From NCBI GenBank assembly GCA_003151235.1, contig PLWZ01000057.1, positions 62,001-126,000 on the forward strand: 64,000 nucleotides of DNA. Reading direction: 5' to 3'. The translations under genes were made by a program, and so were the position numbers. Source of the DNA: Acidimicrobiaceae bacterium. GTDB taxonomy: Bacteria > Actinomycetota > Acidimicrobiia > Acidimicrobiales > RAAP-2. Of the stretch, positions 1 through 8,471 are shown piece after piece (the first letter of the stretch is position 1; each line of letters starts with the position of its first letter). Under the pieces are notes generated by a model. The model saw only the letters and a list, made by a program, of their open reading frames with translations, did not search any database and had not been told where the DNA came from.

Positions 1-411
1 TTGGTCGCGGCGGCCCACGGCCGGCCGCGTTCGGTCGACGTGGCGACCCTGCCCTATCCGGGGGTGGCCACCGACTACAAGCCGATGCTGGTGACGATGC
101 TGGCGGTGGCCGACGGCGTCTCGATCGTGACCGAGAACCTGTTCGAGGGGCGCTTCCGCTACGTGGACGAGCTACGCCGGATGGGCGCCGACGTGCGCAC
201 CGAGGGTCACCACGCCATCGTGCGCGGGGTTGTCGGTCTGTCCGGCGCCCAGGTCCGCGCGCCCGACATCCGGGGCGGCGCGGCGCTGGTGCTGGCCGGA
301 CTGGTGGCGGACGGCGAGACCGTCGTCACCGGTGCCCGCCATCTCGACCGCGGCTACGAGGACTTCCCGGCGATGCTGCGCTCGCTCGGCGCAGACGTGG
401 AACGTCGGTGA
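1..411 (+). CDS. murA: UDP-N-acetylglucosamine 1-carboxyvinyltransferase, C-terminal part
   Basis: The visible 136 residues match the C-terminal part of MurA, the cytoplasmic enzyme that transfers enolpyruvate from PEP to UDP-GlcNAc in the first committed step of peptidoglycan synthesis. The family loop YPGVATDYKP contains the Thr-Asp pair that carries the catalytic aspartate. ENLFEGRFRYVDELRRMGA and the region from RAPDIRGGAALVLAGL are typical of the second EPSP-synthase-like lobe. The 5' end lies outside the window, so the start and the PEP-binding cysteine cannot be seen. The stop overlaps the next GTG start by four bases, suggesting translational coupling to meaB. Identification is confident. 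Confidence 0.93.
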   Translation: MVAAAHGRPRSVDVATLPYPGVATDYKPMLVTMLAVADGVSIVTENLFEGRFRYVDELRRMGADVRTEGHHAIVRGVVGLSGAQVRAPDIRGGAALVLAGLVADGETVVTGARHLDRGYEDFPAMLRSLGADVERR

Positions 412-1400
412 GCCGGGGCGAGCCGGCGGCCCTCTTCGAGCGAGCCGTCGGCGGGGACCGCGGCGCGCTGGCGCGGCTCTTGTCGTTCGTCGAGGGCGGC
501 GGGGAGCCGAGTCGGGCCGTCGCCCGGCTCAGCTACCGGAGCGAGCCGCCCTACGTCGTCGGGATCACCGGTGCGCCGGGTGCGGGGAAGTCGACCCTGA
601 CCGACCAGCTGGTCACGGTCGTCCGGTCGGGCTGGCCGGCGGTCGCGGCGTCGGACCCGATCCCCGGCGCCGACGCCGAGCCCGTCGAGCAGATCGCCGT
701 CCTCGCGATCGACCCGACCTCCCCGTTCACCGGCGGAGCGATCCTCGGCGACCGCGCCCGCATGCAGCGCCACGCCACCGACCCGACCGTGTTCATCCGA
801 TCGATGGCGACGAGGGGCCACCTGGGCGGGCTGGCCCTGGCCGTCCCCGACGCACTGCGGGTGCTCGGCGCGGTCGGCATCCCGGTCGTGGTGGTCGAGA
901 CGGTGGGCGTCGGCCAGGTCGAGGTCGAGGTGGCCGGGGCGAGTGATACCACCGTGGTGGTCGTGACCCCGGGGTGGGGCGACTCGCTCCAGGCGGCCAA
1001 GGCCGGCCTCTTGGAGGTCGCGGACGTGTTCGTGATCAACAAGGCCGATCGGCCGGGCGCCACCGAGGCGGGCCGGGATCTCCGCCAGATGCTCTCGCTC
1101 GGGGCGCCGACCGAGTGGAACCCGCCGATCCTCGAAACAGTGAGCACCACCGGGGAGGGCGTCGGGGCGCTGTGGGCGGCGGTCGCCGGCCATCGTGCCT
1201 ACCTACGAGCGAGCAGGCTCCTCGAGTCGCGCCGGGCCGTCCGGGTCGAGAAAGAGCTGCGCAAGGTGCTCGCGGCGAGGATCGAGGCGCGGCTCGACGT
1301 CGTCGCGGGCTCGGCCGAGTACAAGGAGGCGGTCGAGGCGGTCCGGGAGGGTCGGGCCGACCCCTACGAGGTGGCCGAAGCGCTGCTCGAATCGAGCTGA
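408..1400 (+). CDS. meaB: MeaB/ArgK-family GTPase (methylmalonyl-CoA mutase chaperone)
   Basis: This 330-residue P-loop GTPase belongs to the MeaB/ArgK family, which protects and reloads B12-dependent acyl-CoA mutases. Visible motifs are the Walker A GAPGAGKST near residue 50, the family signature SPFTGGAILGDRARM near residue 106, VVVVETVGVGQVEVE (Walker B/switch II) and the base-specificity motif NKAD. The GTG start at 408 overlaps the murA stop (GTGA), which supports this start over later ones. No mutase gene is in the window, so the partner must lie elsewhere. An older family name calls it an arginine/ornithine transport kinase; the chaperone role is better established for relatives. Confidence 0.93.
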   Translation: MSRGEPAALFERAVGGDRGALARLLSFVEGGGEPSRAVARLSYRSEPPYVVGITGAPGAGKSTLTDQLVTVVRSGWPAVAASDPIPGADAEPVEQIAVLAIDPTSPFTGGAILGDRARMQRHATDPTVFIRSMATRGHLGGLALAVPDALRVLGAVGIPVVVVETVGVGQVEVEVAGASDTTVVVVTPGWGDSLQAAKAGLLEVADVFVINKADRPGATEAGRDLRQMLSLGAPTEWNPPILETVSTTGEGVGALWAAVAGHRAYLRASRLLESRRAVRVEKELRKVLAARIEARLDVVAGSAEYKEAVEAVREGRADPYEVAEALLESS

Positions 1401-1500
1401 CCGTCCAGGTCGGGTACCGTGCCAAGGGTGATCTGCCGGCAGAACCGAGGGCGGGTCGCGCCCGACGCTCCGTTCAGGCACGTGCGATGAAGATGACGCC

Positions 1501-3348
1501 ATGAGCATGCCGCGCCTGCCGCTGCCGAGCCGCGACGGCCCCGCCGGGACCCGGCGCTGGTACCAGCACGCGGTCTTCTACGAGGTCCTGCTGCGCGGGT
1601 TCTACGACTCCAACAACGACGGCATCGGTGACATCAGGGGGCTCCACGAGAAGCTCGACTACCTCCAGTGGCTGGGCGTCGACGCGATCTGGCTCCTGCC
1701 CTTCTACCCGTCGCCGATGCGCGACGGCGGCTACGACATCAGCGACTTCTTCAACGTCGCGCCCGACTACGGGACGCTGACCGATCTCTCCCGTCTCCTG
1801 GACGACGCGCACCGCCGGGGCATCCGGGTCGTCTCGGACCTGGTCATGAACCACACCAGCGACACCCACCCGTGGTTCATCGAGTCGCGCTCGAGCCGTG
1901 ACAACCCCAAGAGCGATTGGTACGTGTGGAACGACGACGACCAGCGGTGGCCCGAGGCCCGCGTCGTCTTCACCGACGTCGAGCGGTCCAACTGGACCTG
2001 GGACGAAACCCGCGAGCAGTACTACTGGCACCGCTTCTTCTCGCACCAGCCCGACCTCAACTACGAGAACCCCGAGGTCGCCGACACCATGGTCGACATG
2101 GTGAAGTTCTGGCTGGAGCTCGGGTTCGACGGGTTCCGGCTCGACGCGGCCCCGTACCTGTTCCAGCGCGACGGCACGGCGGGCGAGCACCTCCCCGAGA
2201 CCCACGACTTCATCAAGCGGATCCGCAAGGAGATCGAGTCGAACTACCCGGGCCGGGTGCTCCTGGCCGAGGCCAACGGGTGGCCGGCCGACGTGGCCGA
2301 CTACTTCGGCGACGGCGATGAGTGCCACCTCTGCTTCCACTTCCCCTTGATGCCGCGCCTCTTCATGGCCGTGCGCAAGGAGCAGCGGTACCCGATCACC
2401 GAGATCCTCAGCCAGACGCCCGAGATCCCCGACGGGTGCCAGTGGGCGATCTTCCTGCGCAACCACGACGAGCTCACCCTCGAGCAGGTGACCGACGAGG
2501 AGCGTGACTACCTCATCTCCGAGTATGCCAAGGACGACCGGATGAAGCGCCACATGGGGATCGGCCGGCGGCTGGCCCCGCTTCTCGACGGGAACCGGCG
2601 GCTCGCCGAGCTGCTGTACTCGATGGTCCTGTCGCTCCCCGGGAGCCCGGTCATCTACTACGGCGACGAGCTCTTGATGGGCGACAACATCTATCTGGGC
2701 GACCGGGACTCGGTCCGGACCCCGATGCAGTGGTCACCGGACCGCAACGGCGGGTTCTCGAAGGCCGACTTCGCGCAGCTCTACCTGCCGCCGGTCATGG
2801 ACCCCGTCTACGGCTCCGACGCGGTGAACGTCGAGGCGCAGTGCCGCAACCCGGGGTCGTTCCTGCATTGGCTGCGCGGGATGCTGATCCAGCGTCGGGC
2901 CATGCCTGTGCTCGGTGTCGGCACCATGGAGCCAACGGCGTGCCCCAACCCGTCGATCCTCGCCTATGTGCGCTCGGGCGAGGTCGCGGACGCTCCCGTC
3001 GGGTCGAGCCCATGGGGGACGATGCGCCCGATCGGCGAGGGGTTTGGCGGCGGCACCTTCGGCCGCCCGCCCGCCCCGCCCTCGGTGGTTCCGGTGGCGG
3101 CGGGCGAGCAGGACCTGGCCGGACAGCGCACCCAGGCGGTGCTGTGTGTGCACAACCTGAGCCGCTTTGCCCAGCCCGCCGAGTTGTCGCTGCCCCGGTG
3201 GTCGGGGTACACGCCGGTCGAGGTGCTGGGGCGGGTCCCGTTCCCGGTCATCTCCGACGAGCCGTACACGATTGCGTTGGGACCGTACGGGTATCTCTGG
3301 TTCGAGTTGGTGCGGGAGCCGCCGTTTCCCGAGGAGGTGATCGGATGA
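1501..3348 (+). CDS. treS: Trehalose synthase (maltose alpha-D-glucosyltransferase, GH13)
   Basis: A 615-residue GH13 enzyme that interconverts maltose and trehalose in the cytoplasm. The catalytic barrel starts at residue 20 (WYQHAVFYEVLLRGFYDSNN, characteristic of TreS). It shows DLVMNHTSDTHPWF (region I), GFDGFRLDAAPYLF with the nucleophile Asp (region II), LLAEANGW with the acid/base Glu (region III) and FLRNHDELTLEQ with the transition-state Asp (region IV). Length fits TreS proteins without a fused kinase. The stop overlaps the start of the maltokinase gene by four bases, so the two are probably translated together as the usual TreS-Mak pair, which links trehalose to maltose 1-phosphate. 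The start is the ATG shortly after a GC-rich 100-base spacer. Confidence 0.95.
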   Translation: MSMPRLPLPSRDGPAGTRRWYQHAVFYEVLLRGFYDSNNDGIGDIRGLHEKLDYLQWLGVDAIWLLPFYPSPMRDGGYDISDFFNVAPDYGTLTDLSRLLDDAHRRGIRVVSDLVMNHTSDTHPWFIESRSSRDNPKSDWYVWNDDDQRWPEARVVFTDVERSNWTWDETREQYYWHRFFSHQPDLNYENPEVADTMVDMVKFWLELGFDGFRLDAAPYLFQRDGTAGEHLPETHDFIKRIRKEIESNYPGRVLLAEANGWPADVADYFGDGDECHLCFHFPLMPRLFMAVRKEQRYPITEILSQTPEIPDGCQWAIFLRNHDELTLEQVTDEERDYLISEYAKDDRMKRHMGIGRRLAPLLDGNRRLAELLYSMVLSLPGSPVIYYGDELLMGDNIYLGDRDSVRTPMQWSPDRNGGFSKADFAQLYLPPVMDPVYGSDAVNVEAQCRNPGSFLHWLRGMLIQRRAMPVLGVGTMEPTACPNPSILAYVRSGEVADAPVGSSPWGTMRPIGEGFGGGTFGRPPAPPSVVPVAAGEQDLAGQRTQAVLCVHNLSRFAQPAELSLPRWSGYTPVEVLGRVPFPVISDEPYTIALGPYGYLWFELVREPPFPEEVIG

Positions 3349-4583
3349 TCGGGGCCATGCTCGAGCTCACCGAGGCCCGCCGGGAGAGCTTCGTGCCGCT
3401 GATGCAGACGTGGCTAGCCCGCCGGGGCGTGGACCACGCCGGCACGATCGAGGTGATCGAGGTCGAGGTCCTGTTGGCCGGGCGTCCGGGGCTACTCGAC
3501 GTCGTGGCCAGGGTCGACGGCCGGATCGCCCACCTGGTGCTCGGGCTGCACGGCATCCACCAGGAGATCCGGATGCTGCGGGGCGCCGACGACGGCGTGC
3601 TAGGCGAGTTCGAGGACGAGCAAGGCGTCGCCCTGGCCGTCGACGCGTTGTGGGACGTGGAGCTGGCGCCCCTGGTCATGATCGCCATCGTGGGCGAGGA
3701 GCCCGGCGTGGTGTCGATCGCGCATGACGACGACAACGCCGTCGTCCTCGACATCGAGGACACGAGCTCGTTCTCCGTCTTCCCGTGGCTCACCGACGGT
3801 CCCCGTCCGGCCGTCGACATGCTGGTCAGGCTCGACGAGGTCGGGTTCAACCACCTGGCGGCCCCCATCGCGCTCTGGCGTCGCCAGGGTCGAGACCTCG
3901 GCATCGTCCAGGAATTGTTGATGGGGAGTGCGGCCGGTTGGGCGCTCGCGATGACCTCGCTGCGGGACCTGTACGGATCCGGGGTCAAGCCCGAGCAGGC
4001 CGGTGGGGATTTCGCCGTGGAGGCCCGCGCACTCGGCACGATGACCGCGCGGATGCACCTCGCCTCTGACAAGGCGTTTGGCCGTCGCAACGGCGCGGTG
4101 GCCGATTGGGCCGCCGAGGCCGAGTCGGTGGCGGAGCGGCTGAGCCCGGATCTCCTCGCCGTGCCCGGTGCCCGGGAACGGTTGCGGGCACTGCGTGGCT
4201 CCGGCGATCGCTCGGTCATGGTCCGAACCCACGGCGACCTGAACCTCGGCCGGGTGGCGAGGACCGACCATGGGTGGGTGGTGGCGGACTGGCTGCCCGG
4301 CGGCGTCGACGCCGAAGGGGCGCCGCTGTTCCGCTCGCCGTTGGCCGACGTCGCCGACGTGCTGTGGTCGCTCCACCGCCTGGCCGTCGCGGCGCTCGAA
4401 GAGCGCGATCCGGCATTGCGGCCGGGGCTCGAGTCGGCCGGGGCGGCCTGGGAGGAACGCAACCGCCAGGCGTTCCTGGCCGGGTATCTGGGCACGCCGG
4501 GCATCGAGGAGTTGGTGCCCGCCGATCGTGCAGTGGTGTCGGAGTTGGTGGCGGTATTCGAGATGGCCCGATCGACCGCCTGA
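3345..4583 (+). CDS. mak: Maltokinase-like kinase coupled to TreS
   Basis: A 412-residue protein of the maltokinase/aminoglycoside-phosphotransferase fold. Mak phosphorylates maltose with ATP to maltose 1-phosphate for GlgE-type alpha-glucan synthesis. The brace motif HGDLNLGRVARTD near residue 290 corresponds to the catalytic HGDLHLGQ loop of Mak. It is followed by VVADWLPGG, in which Asp keeps the Mg-binding position but the usual DFEGEP context has changed. The ATG at 3345 overlaps the treS stop and has a good ribosome site GAGGAGGTGA at 3331-3340, so the long upstream open frame inside treS is not part of the gene. No glgE is present in the window. The substrate is inferred from position beside treS. 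Confidence 0.85.
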   Translation: MIGAMLELTEARRESFVPLMQTWLARRGVDHAGTIEVIEVEVLLAGRPGLLDVVARVDGRIAHLVLGLHGIHQEIRMLRGADDGVLGEFEDEQGVALAVDALWDVELAPLVMIAIVGEEPGVVSIAHDDDNAVVLDIEDTSSFSVFPWLTDGPRPAVDMLVRLDEVGFNHLAAPIALWRRQGRDLGIVQELLMGSAAGWALAMTSLRDLYGSGVKPEQAGGDFAVEARALGTMTARMHLASDKAFGRRNGAVADWAAEAESVAERLSPDLLAVPGARERLRALRGSGDRSVMVRTHGDLNLGRVARTDHGWVVADWLPGGVDAEGAPLFRSPLADVADVLWSLHRLAVAALEERDPALRPGLESAGAAWEERNRQAFLAGYLGTPGIEELVPADRAVVSELVAVFEMARSTA

Positions 4584-4624
4584 ACCCTTCGTGACCCGGC
4601 GACCGGTCGTGGAACACTGGGCCG

Positions 4625-5674
4625 ATGCGGCTCGGGGTTCTCACCGGTGGCGGCGATTGCCCCGGACTGAATGCGGTCATCAGGGCCGTCGTGATCGCCG
4701 GGCACGTCCGGTACGGCTACGAGACCCTCGGCTACCTGGACGGTTGGCGTGGCGTGCTGGACGACCGGGCCCGGCTCCTCGATCCGGTCGAGTCTGACGG
4801 ACTGCTCGCCCTCGGCGGCACCGTGCTCGGGACGTCTCGCACCAATCCGTTTGCCGAGGAGCGGGGGGCCGAGCGGGTCATCGCGAACCTGGCCGAGCGG
4901 GGCGTGGATGTGGTGGTCGCCATCGGCGGTGACGACACCCTCGGGGTGGCCAACAGGCTCGGGACCATGGGGGTGCGGGTCGTCGGGGTGCCGAAGACGA
5001 TCGACAACGACCTAGCGGGGACCGAGGTCACCTTCGGGTTCCAGACCGCCGTCCAGACGGCCACCGAGGCGATCGACCGCCTGGGCACAACCGCCGAGTC
5101 GCACCACCGCATCATCGTGTGCGAGGTCATGGGGCGAAACGCCGGGTGGATCGCGACCGAGGCCGGCATCGCCGGTGGCGCCGCCGAGATCCTGGTCCCC
5201 GAGGTCCCCTTCGATCTGGACGAGGTCTGCGCCAAGCTCCTCCGGCGCCACGAGCGCGGCCAGTTCTTCTCCATCGTGGTGGTTGCCGAGGGCGCCCTGC
5301 CCGCCCACGCCGGCGAAGCCGAGGCGGCCGCCGGGGCCCGCTCCGATGCACCGACGGACGCGTTCGGCCACGCGCGCCTCGGTGGCATCGGTGACTGGCT
5401 CGCCGGAGAGTTGGAGCGACGCACCGGCTACGAGGCTCGCTCGACAACGCTCGGTCACATCCAGCGGGGCGGGTCGCCCACCGCCTTCGATCGCGTGCTC
5501 GCGACCCGCTTCGGCGTCGCCGCGATCGAGGCGGTGCACGACGGGGATTTCGGCATCATGGTGGCGCTGCAGGCGGCCGCGATCGTCCGGATCCCCCTGA
5601 GCGATGCGGTCGGGAAACCGAAGACGGTCGATCGCGACCTCCTGGACGGGGTCGCGGCACCGTTCCTCGGATGA
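4625..5674 (+). CDS. pfkA: 6-phosphofructokinase, probably pyrophosphate-type
   Basis: A 349-residue group-III phosphofructokinase that makes fructose 1,6-bisphosphate from fructose 6-phosphate. Visible motifs are GGGDCPGLNA at residues 8-17, GGDDTLGVA, PKTIDND (catalytic TIDND), MGRNAGWIA and HIQRGGSPTAFDRVL. The phosphoryl-donor positions have Asp after GGD, where ATP enzymes have Gly, and Lys in PKTIDND, where E. coli PfkA has Gly. In characterised enzymes this combination marks pyrophosphate use, so a reversible PPi-dependent enzyme is predicted but unproven. The stop overlaps the following GNAT gene by four bases. It follows treS-mak by 41 bases and may share their transcript. Confidence 0.9.
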   Translation: MRLGVLTGGGDCPGLNAVIRAVVIAGHVRYGYETLGYLDGWRGVLDDRARLLDPVESDGLLALGGTVLGTSRTNPFAEERGAERVIANLAERGVDVVVAIGGDDTLGVANRLGTMGVRVVGVPKTIDNDLAGTEVTFGFQTAVQTATEAIDRLGTTAESHHRIIVCEVMGRNAGWIATEAGIAGGAAEILVPEVPFDLDEVCAKLLRRHERGQFFSIVVVAEGALPAHAGEAEAAAGARSDAPTDAFGHARLGGIGDWLAGELERRTGYEARSTTLGHIQRGGSPTAFDRVLATRFGVAAIEAVHDGDFGIMVALQAAAIVRIPLSDAVGKPKTVDRDLLDGVAAPFLG

Positions 5675-6165
5675 GCGCCGGCGGGGGCCCGCACCCGCCA
5701 CATCTCCCGAGCGGTTTCTCGGTGCACCGCGGCGAGCTGGAGGTTCGTGACGCAGTGCCCGGGGACTTCGACCAGCTCGACCGACTGCTCGGATTGCTCG
5801 TCGACCCGTCCGAGCGCCAGCCCGCCGGCCGCGCGGCGTTCCTTCGGATCCTCGCCGACGACAGACGGGCGGTGCTGGTGGCGGTGCGCGACACGCGGCT
5901 GGTCGGGACGCTCGATCTCATCGTGATCGACAACGTCACCCACGGCGGTGCACCTTGGGCTGCCGTCGAGAACGTGGTCGTCGACTCGTCGGAGCGCCGA
6001 ACGGGGATCGCAAGCGCCCTCATGGAGAGCGCGTTCTCACTCGCGATGGGCGCTGGCTGCTACAAGGTGCAGCTCCTGAGCGGTGCGACGCGCGCCGATG
6101 CCCACGGGCTCTACGAGTCGGTCGGGATGGACGCCCCGGTGCGCGGGTTCCGCCGCTACTTCTGA
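5671..6165 (+). CDS. GNAT family N-acetyltransferase
   Basis: A 164-residue single-domain GNAT protein. The acetyl-CoA loop is VVVDSSERRTGIASALMES, an R/Q-x-x-G-x-G/A variant, followed by a typical last strand with GLYESVGMD. The N-terminal 20 residues are Pro/Gly-rich and probably disordered. The ATG overlaps the phosphofructokinase stop (ATGA), which supports the start and suggests cotranslation, but no substrate can be inferred. The downstream neighbour galT is convergent with only a 25-base gap. Confidence 0.82.
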   Translation: MSAGGGPHPPHLPSGFSVHRGELEVRDAVPGDFDQLDRLLGLLVDPSERQPAGRAAFLRILADDRRAVLVAVRDTRLVGTLDLIVIDNVTHGGAPWAAVENVVVDSSERRTGIASALMESAFSLAMGAGCYKVQLLSGATRADAHGLYESVGMDAPVRGFRRYF

Positions 6166-6190
6166 GAGATCGGCTCCGAAGCTCGCGACG

Positions 6191-7168
6191 TCAGTGGACG
6201 GCGACGGCGACGCCGAGTTCCTCTGCCGCGGCCTCGGGGGCCACGATGTTGATCGCGACGCCGGTGCCGAGCTCGAAGCCGGCTCTCGTCGTCACCTTGG
6301 GCCACACGTGGACGTGCCAGTGGTACGGCTCGTTGACCCGGTAGGGGGCCGAGTGGAAGACGATGTTGTACGCGACATCGCCGACCCTCTCGCGCAGGTG
6401 CTTCAGGCAGTCGCGCAGCGACTTGCCGACCGAGACGAGGTCCTCTGTCGGGCTGCGGTAGAGGTGCGGGGTGTGGGCCCGCGGGATGACCAGCATCTCG
6501 AAGGGAACGGCGCTCCAGAACGGGCACACCACGACGGTCTTGTCGTCGGCGTAGACGACCCGGCACGCCGCGTTCTCCTCTGCGTCGACGGTCGTGCACA
6601 GAAGACAGCCGCCGGCGAACTTCGCGAAGCGGGCCACCTCCTCTGAGAGCTCGCGCGGGACGAAGGACATGCCGAGTAGCTGCCCGTGGGGGTGCTCGAG
6701 CGACGCCCCGGCCTCGCGACCGCTGTTGAGGATGGCCTGGCTGTAGCGGAGGTAGGACTGCTGGGAGTGCTCCTCGATGCGGTCGCGCAGCGCCGCCATC
6801 ACCAGGCCGGCCTGCTCGTCGGAGAGCTCGGCCCACGACGTGTCGTGGTCGGGGGAGAGGACCAGGACCTCGTGGATCCCGCCGGCCGTCGCCTGGGTGA
6901 ACACCGGACCGCGGTTCTCGACCACGAACGGCTGGTCGCCCTCGAAGGCCGGATAGAGGTTCGGCACCACTCTGACCAGCCAGTTGCCGGCCGGGCCGTA
7001 GGTCTCGAGCGCCGGTGGGCTTGCCTCCTCGTGGCCCGGACAGAACGGGCACGGGCGGTCGTCCGCGATGGGGGTCCGTGAGAGTGAGAACGCGTGGGGG
7101 CGGTCGGCACGGGCCCCACTCACGGCCACCCAGCGTCCGGAGAGGGGGTCGAGGCGGAGCTCGTTCAC
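6191..7168 (-). CDS. galT: Galactose-1-phosphate uridylyltransferase
   Basis: A 325-residue GalT of the Leloir pathway, which exchanges UMP between UDP-glucose and galactose 1-phosphate. Signs are the N-terminal zinc-site motif CPFCPGHE, the central AGASLEHPHGQLLG carrying the nucleophilic HPHGQ triad, and a second histidine motif HWHVHVWP near the C-terminus. The GTG at 7168 gives the family-typical start MNELRLDPLSGRWV. The frame stays open far upstream, but that part would overlap the divergent gene and shows no GalT similarity. galK and galE are not nearby. The promoter must lie within the short gap before the divergent gene at 7285. Confidence 0.93.
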   Translation of the reverse strand: MNELRLDPLSGRWVAVSGARADRPHAFSLSRTPIADDRPCPFCPGHEEASPPALETYGPAGNWLVRVVPNLYPAFEGDQPFVVENRGPVFTQATAGGIHEVLVLSPDHDTSWAELSDEQAGLVMAALRDRIEEHSQQSYLRYSQAILNSGREAGASLEHPHGQLLGMSFVPRELSEEVARFAKFAGGCLLCTTVDAEENAACRVVYADDKTVVVCPFWSAVPFEMLVIPRAHTPHLYRSPTEDLVSVGKSLRDCLKHLRERVGDVAYNIVFHSAPYRVNEPYHWHVHVWPKVTTRAGFELGTGVAINIVAPEAAAEELGVAVAVH

Positions 7169-7284
7169 CGCGACGGAGCCGTCGCGGACCGCCGGTCGGC
7201 GCTCGGAGACGGGCGTTCCCTCATGGCTTCTACGGTACCGCCTAGGCAGGGGGTCCCAGGCGACGGGCGGAGGGAGAATGGGGG

Positions 7285-7797
7285 ATGGCGCCGTCCGGAC
7301 TCCATCTCGCCCTGGGCGCGGACAAGCCGGCCTTCGACCTGCTCTTGATCGGGCACGTCGCGTGCACGATCTTCGGGTTCGGGGCGCTCGCCACGAGCGG
7401 TGTCCAGGCGGTCCGGCTGCGCAGGAACGGGCCGGGGTCGTCGACCCTGATCCGCTACTTCGCACCGGGCGTCAACTGGGTCGGCCGGGCCGTCTACGGG
7501 GTGCCGATCTTCGGGTTCGCGCTGCTCGCCGACTCCCATGGCCACCAGCGGATCGGGGATGGCTGGGTCGTGGACGGTCTCGTCCTGTGGACGCTCGCCA
7601 TCGCGGCGGCCGAGGGGTTCTTGTGGCCGGCCGAACGTCGGATCCAGGCGGCCCTGGCCTCGGCTGCTCCCGATGGGGCGTCGACGCCGATCGGGGCCTC
7701 GACCCGTCGGGACTGCGCCATGGTCGGGCTTCTCGGCGGCGCACTCGCCGTGATCTTCATTGCCGCCACCATTCTCATGGTGGCCCAGCCGGGTTGA
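7285..7797 (+). CDS. Four-helix integral membrane protein (DUF2269-like)
   Basis: A 170-residue membrane protein with about four hydrophobic helices, roughly residues 17-40, 60-80, 90-110 and 145-168. The layout resembles the DUF2269 family of predicted integral membrane proteins, whose role is unknown. The polar segments are short and no catalytic motif is visible. A purine-rich GGAGGGAGAATGGGGG run precedes the ATG and supports this start. It is divergent from galT and convergent with the siroheme gene, with a single-base gap, so there is no room for a separate terminator. Confidence 0.7.
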   Translation: MAPSGLHLALGADKPAFDLLLIGHVACTIFGFGALATSGVQAVRLRRNGPGSSTLIRYFAPGVNWVGRAVYGVPIFGFALLADSHGHQRIGDGWVVDGLVLWTLAIAAAEGFLWPAERRIQAALASAAPDGASTPIGASTRRDCAMVGLLGGALAVIFIAATILMVAQPG

Positions 7798-7798
7798 G

Positions 7799-8467
7799 CT
7801 ATGCGTGCCGGCTGCCCTCGGCCGCCTCTGCGACGGCTCGGGCGATGACCAATCTCGCCTCCTCGATCCGCCCGCCCCGGACCAACCCGGGCAGCTCGCC
7901 GTCCAAGAGAGCGGTCCAGTCGACCGAGCTGGTCGGTCGACCCGCGTCGCGCAGCGCCGCCCGCCCGCCCTCGAGCAGGTCGGCCAGGTCGCCCAGGTGT
8001 GGCCCGAGGGACTCGCCGATGCGCCGCCGCAGCCACGCGGCCAGCGCCGGGCTCGCCCCCCCGGTCGAGACAGAGACCGACACCGTGCCCTCCCGGTGGA
8101 CGGACGGGAGGAAGAAGGTGCAGTGGTCGGCGTCATCGGCGCTGTTGACCCAGATCCCGGCCGACTCGGCGTCGGCGGCCGCTCTTCGATCGACCGCTGG
8201 TATCCCGGTCGCGGTGACCACCAATCGGTAGCTAGCGGCCTCGCCGTCACGGTACGGGCGCCGCTCGACGTGCAGGCGCCGCTCGTGGTGCTCGGCCCAG
8301 GCTCTCAGCGCGTCGATCGAGGGATCGATGTCGGGGGCGACGACGGTGACGTCGGCGCCGCACTCGAAGAGGTCGGTGACCTTGCGAGCCGCGACGGGCC
8401 CGCCGCCGACCACGAGGCACGGGCGGCCCTCGATCCGGAGCACGACTGGGTAGGGGGGCGCCGGCAT
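7799..8467 (-). CDS. Precorrin-2 dehydrogenase / siroheme synthase N-terminal type
   Basis: A 222-residue CysG-N/Met8p-type enzyme. The family oxidises precorrin-2 to sirohydrochlorin with NAD and may insert iron, giving siroheme. The Rossmann motif is CLVVGGGPVAARKV at residues 13-26. Further family signs are VVAPDIDP, WVNSADDADHCTFFLPS and GTVSVSVSTGGASPALA. The methyltransferase half of E. coli CysG is absent. It is last in a leftward cysD-cysN unit, four bases after cysN. It probably supplies the siroheme needed by the sulfite reductase of the opposite arm. Confidence 0.92.
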   Translation of the reverse strand: MPAPPYPVVLRIEGRPCLVVGGGPVAARKVTDLFECGADVTVVAPDIDPSIDALRAWAEHHERRLHVERRPYRDGEAASYRLVVTATGIPAVDRRAAADAESAGIWVNSADDADHCTFFLPSVHREGTVSVSVSTGGASPALAAWLRRRIGESLGPHLGDLADLLEGGRAALRDAGRPTSSVDWTALLDGELPGLVRGGRIEEARLVIARAVAEAAEGSRHA

Positions 8468-8471
8468 CGCG

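Noticed and set aside
1474-2553. Long minus-strand open frame (359 codons) opposite treS
   Set aside because: It is a shadow of GC-rich codon bias: composition is Val/Leu/Asp/Arg-heavy with no domain, and the plus strand clearly encodes TreS.
2730-3344. N-terminal extension of the maltokinase frame inside treS
   Set aside because: It overlaps the real treS C-terminus, and the ATG at 3345 has a good ribosome site and family-like start.
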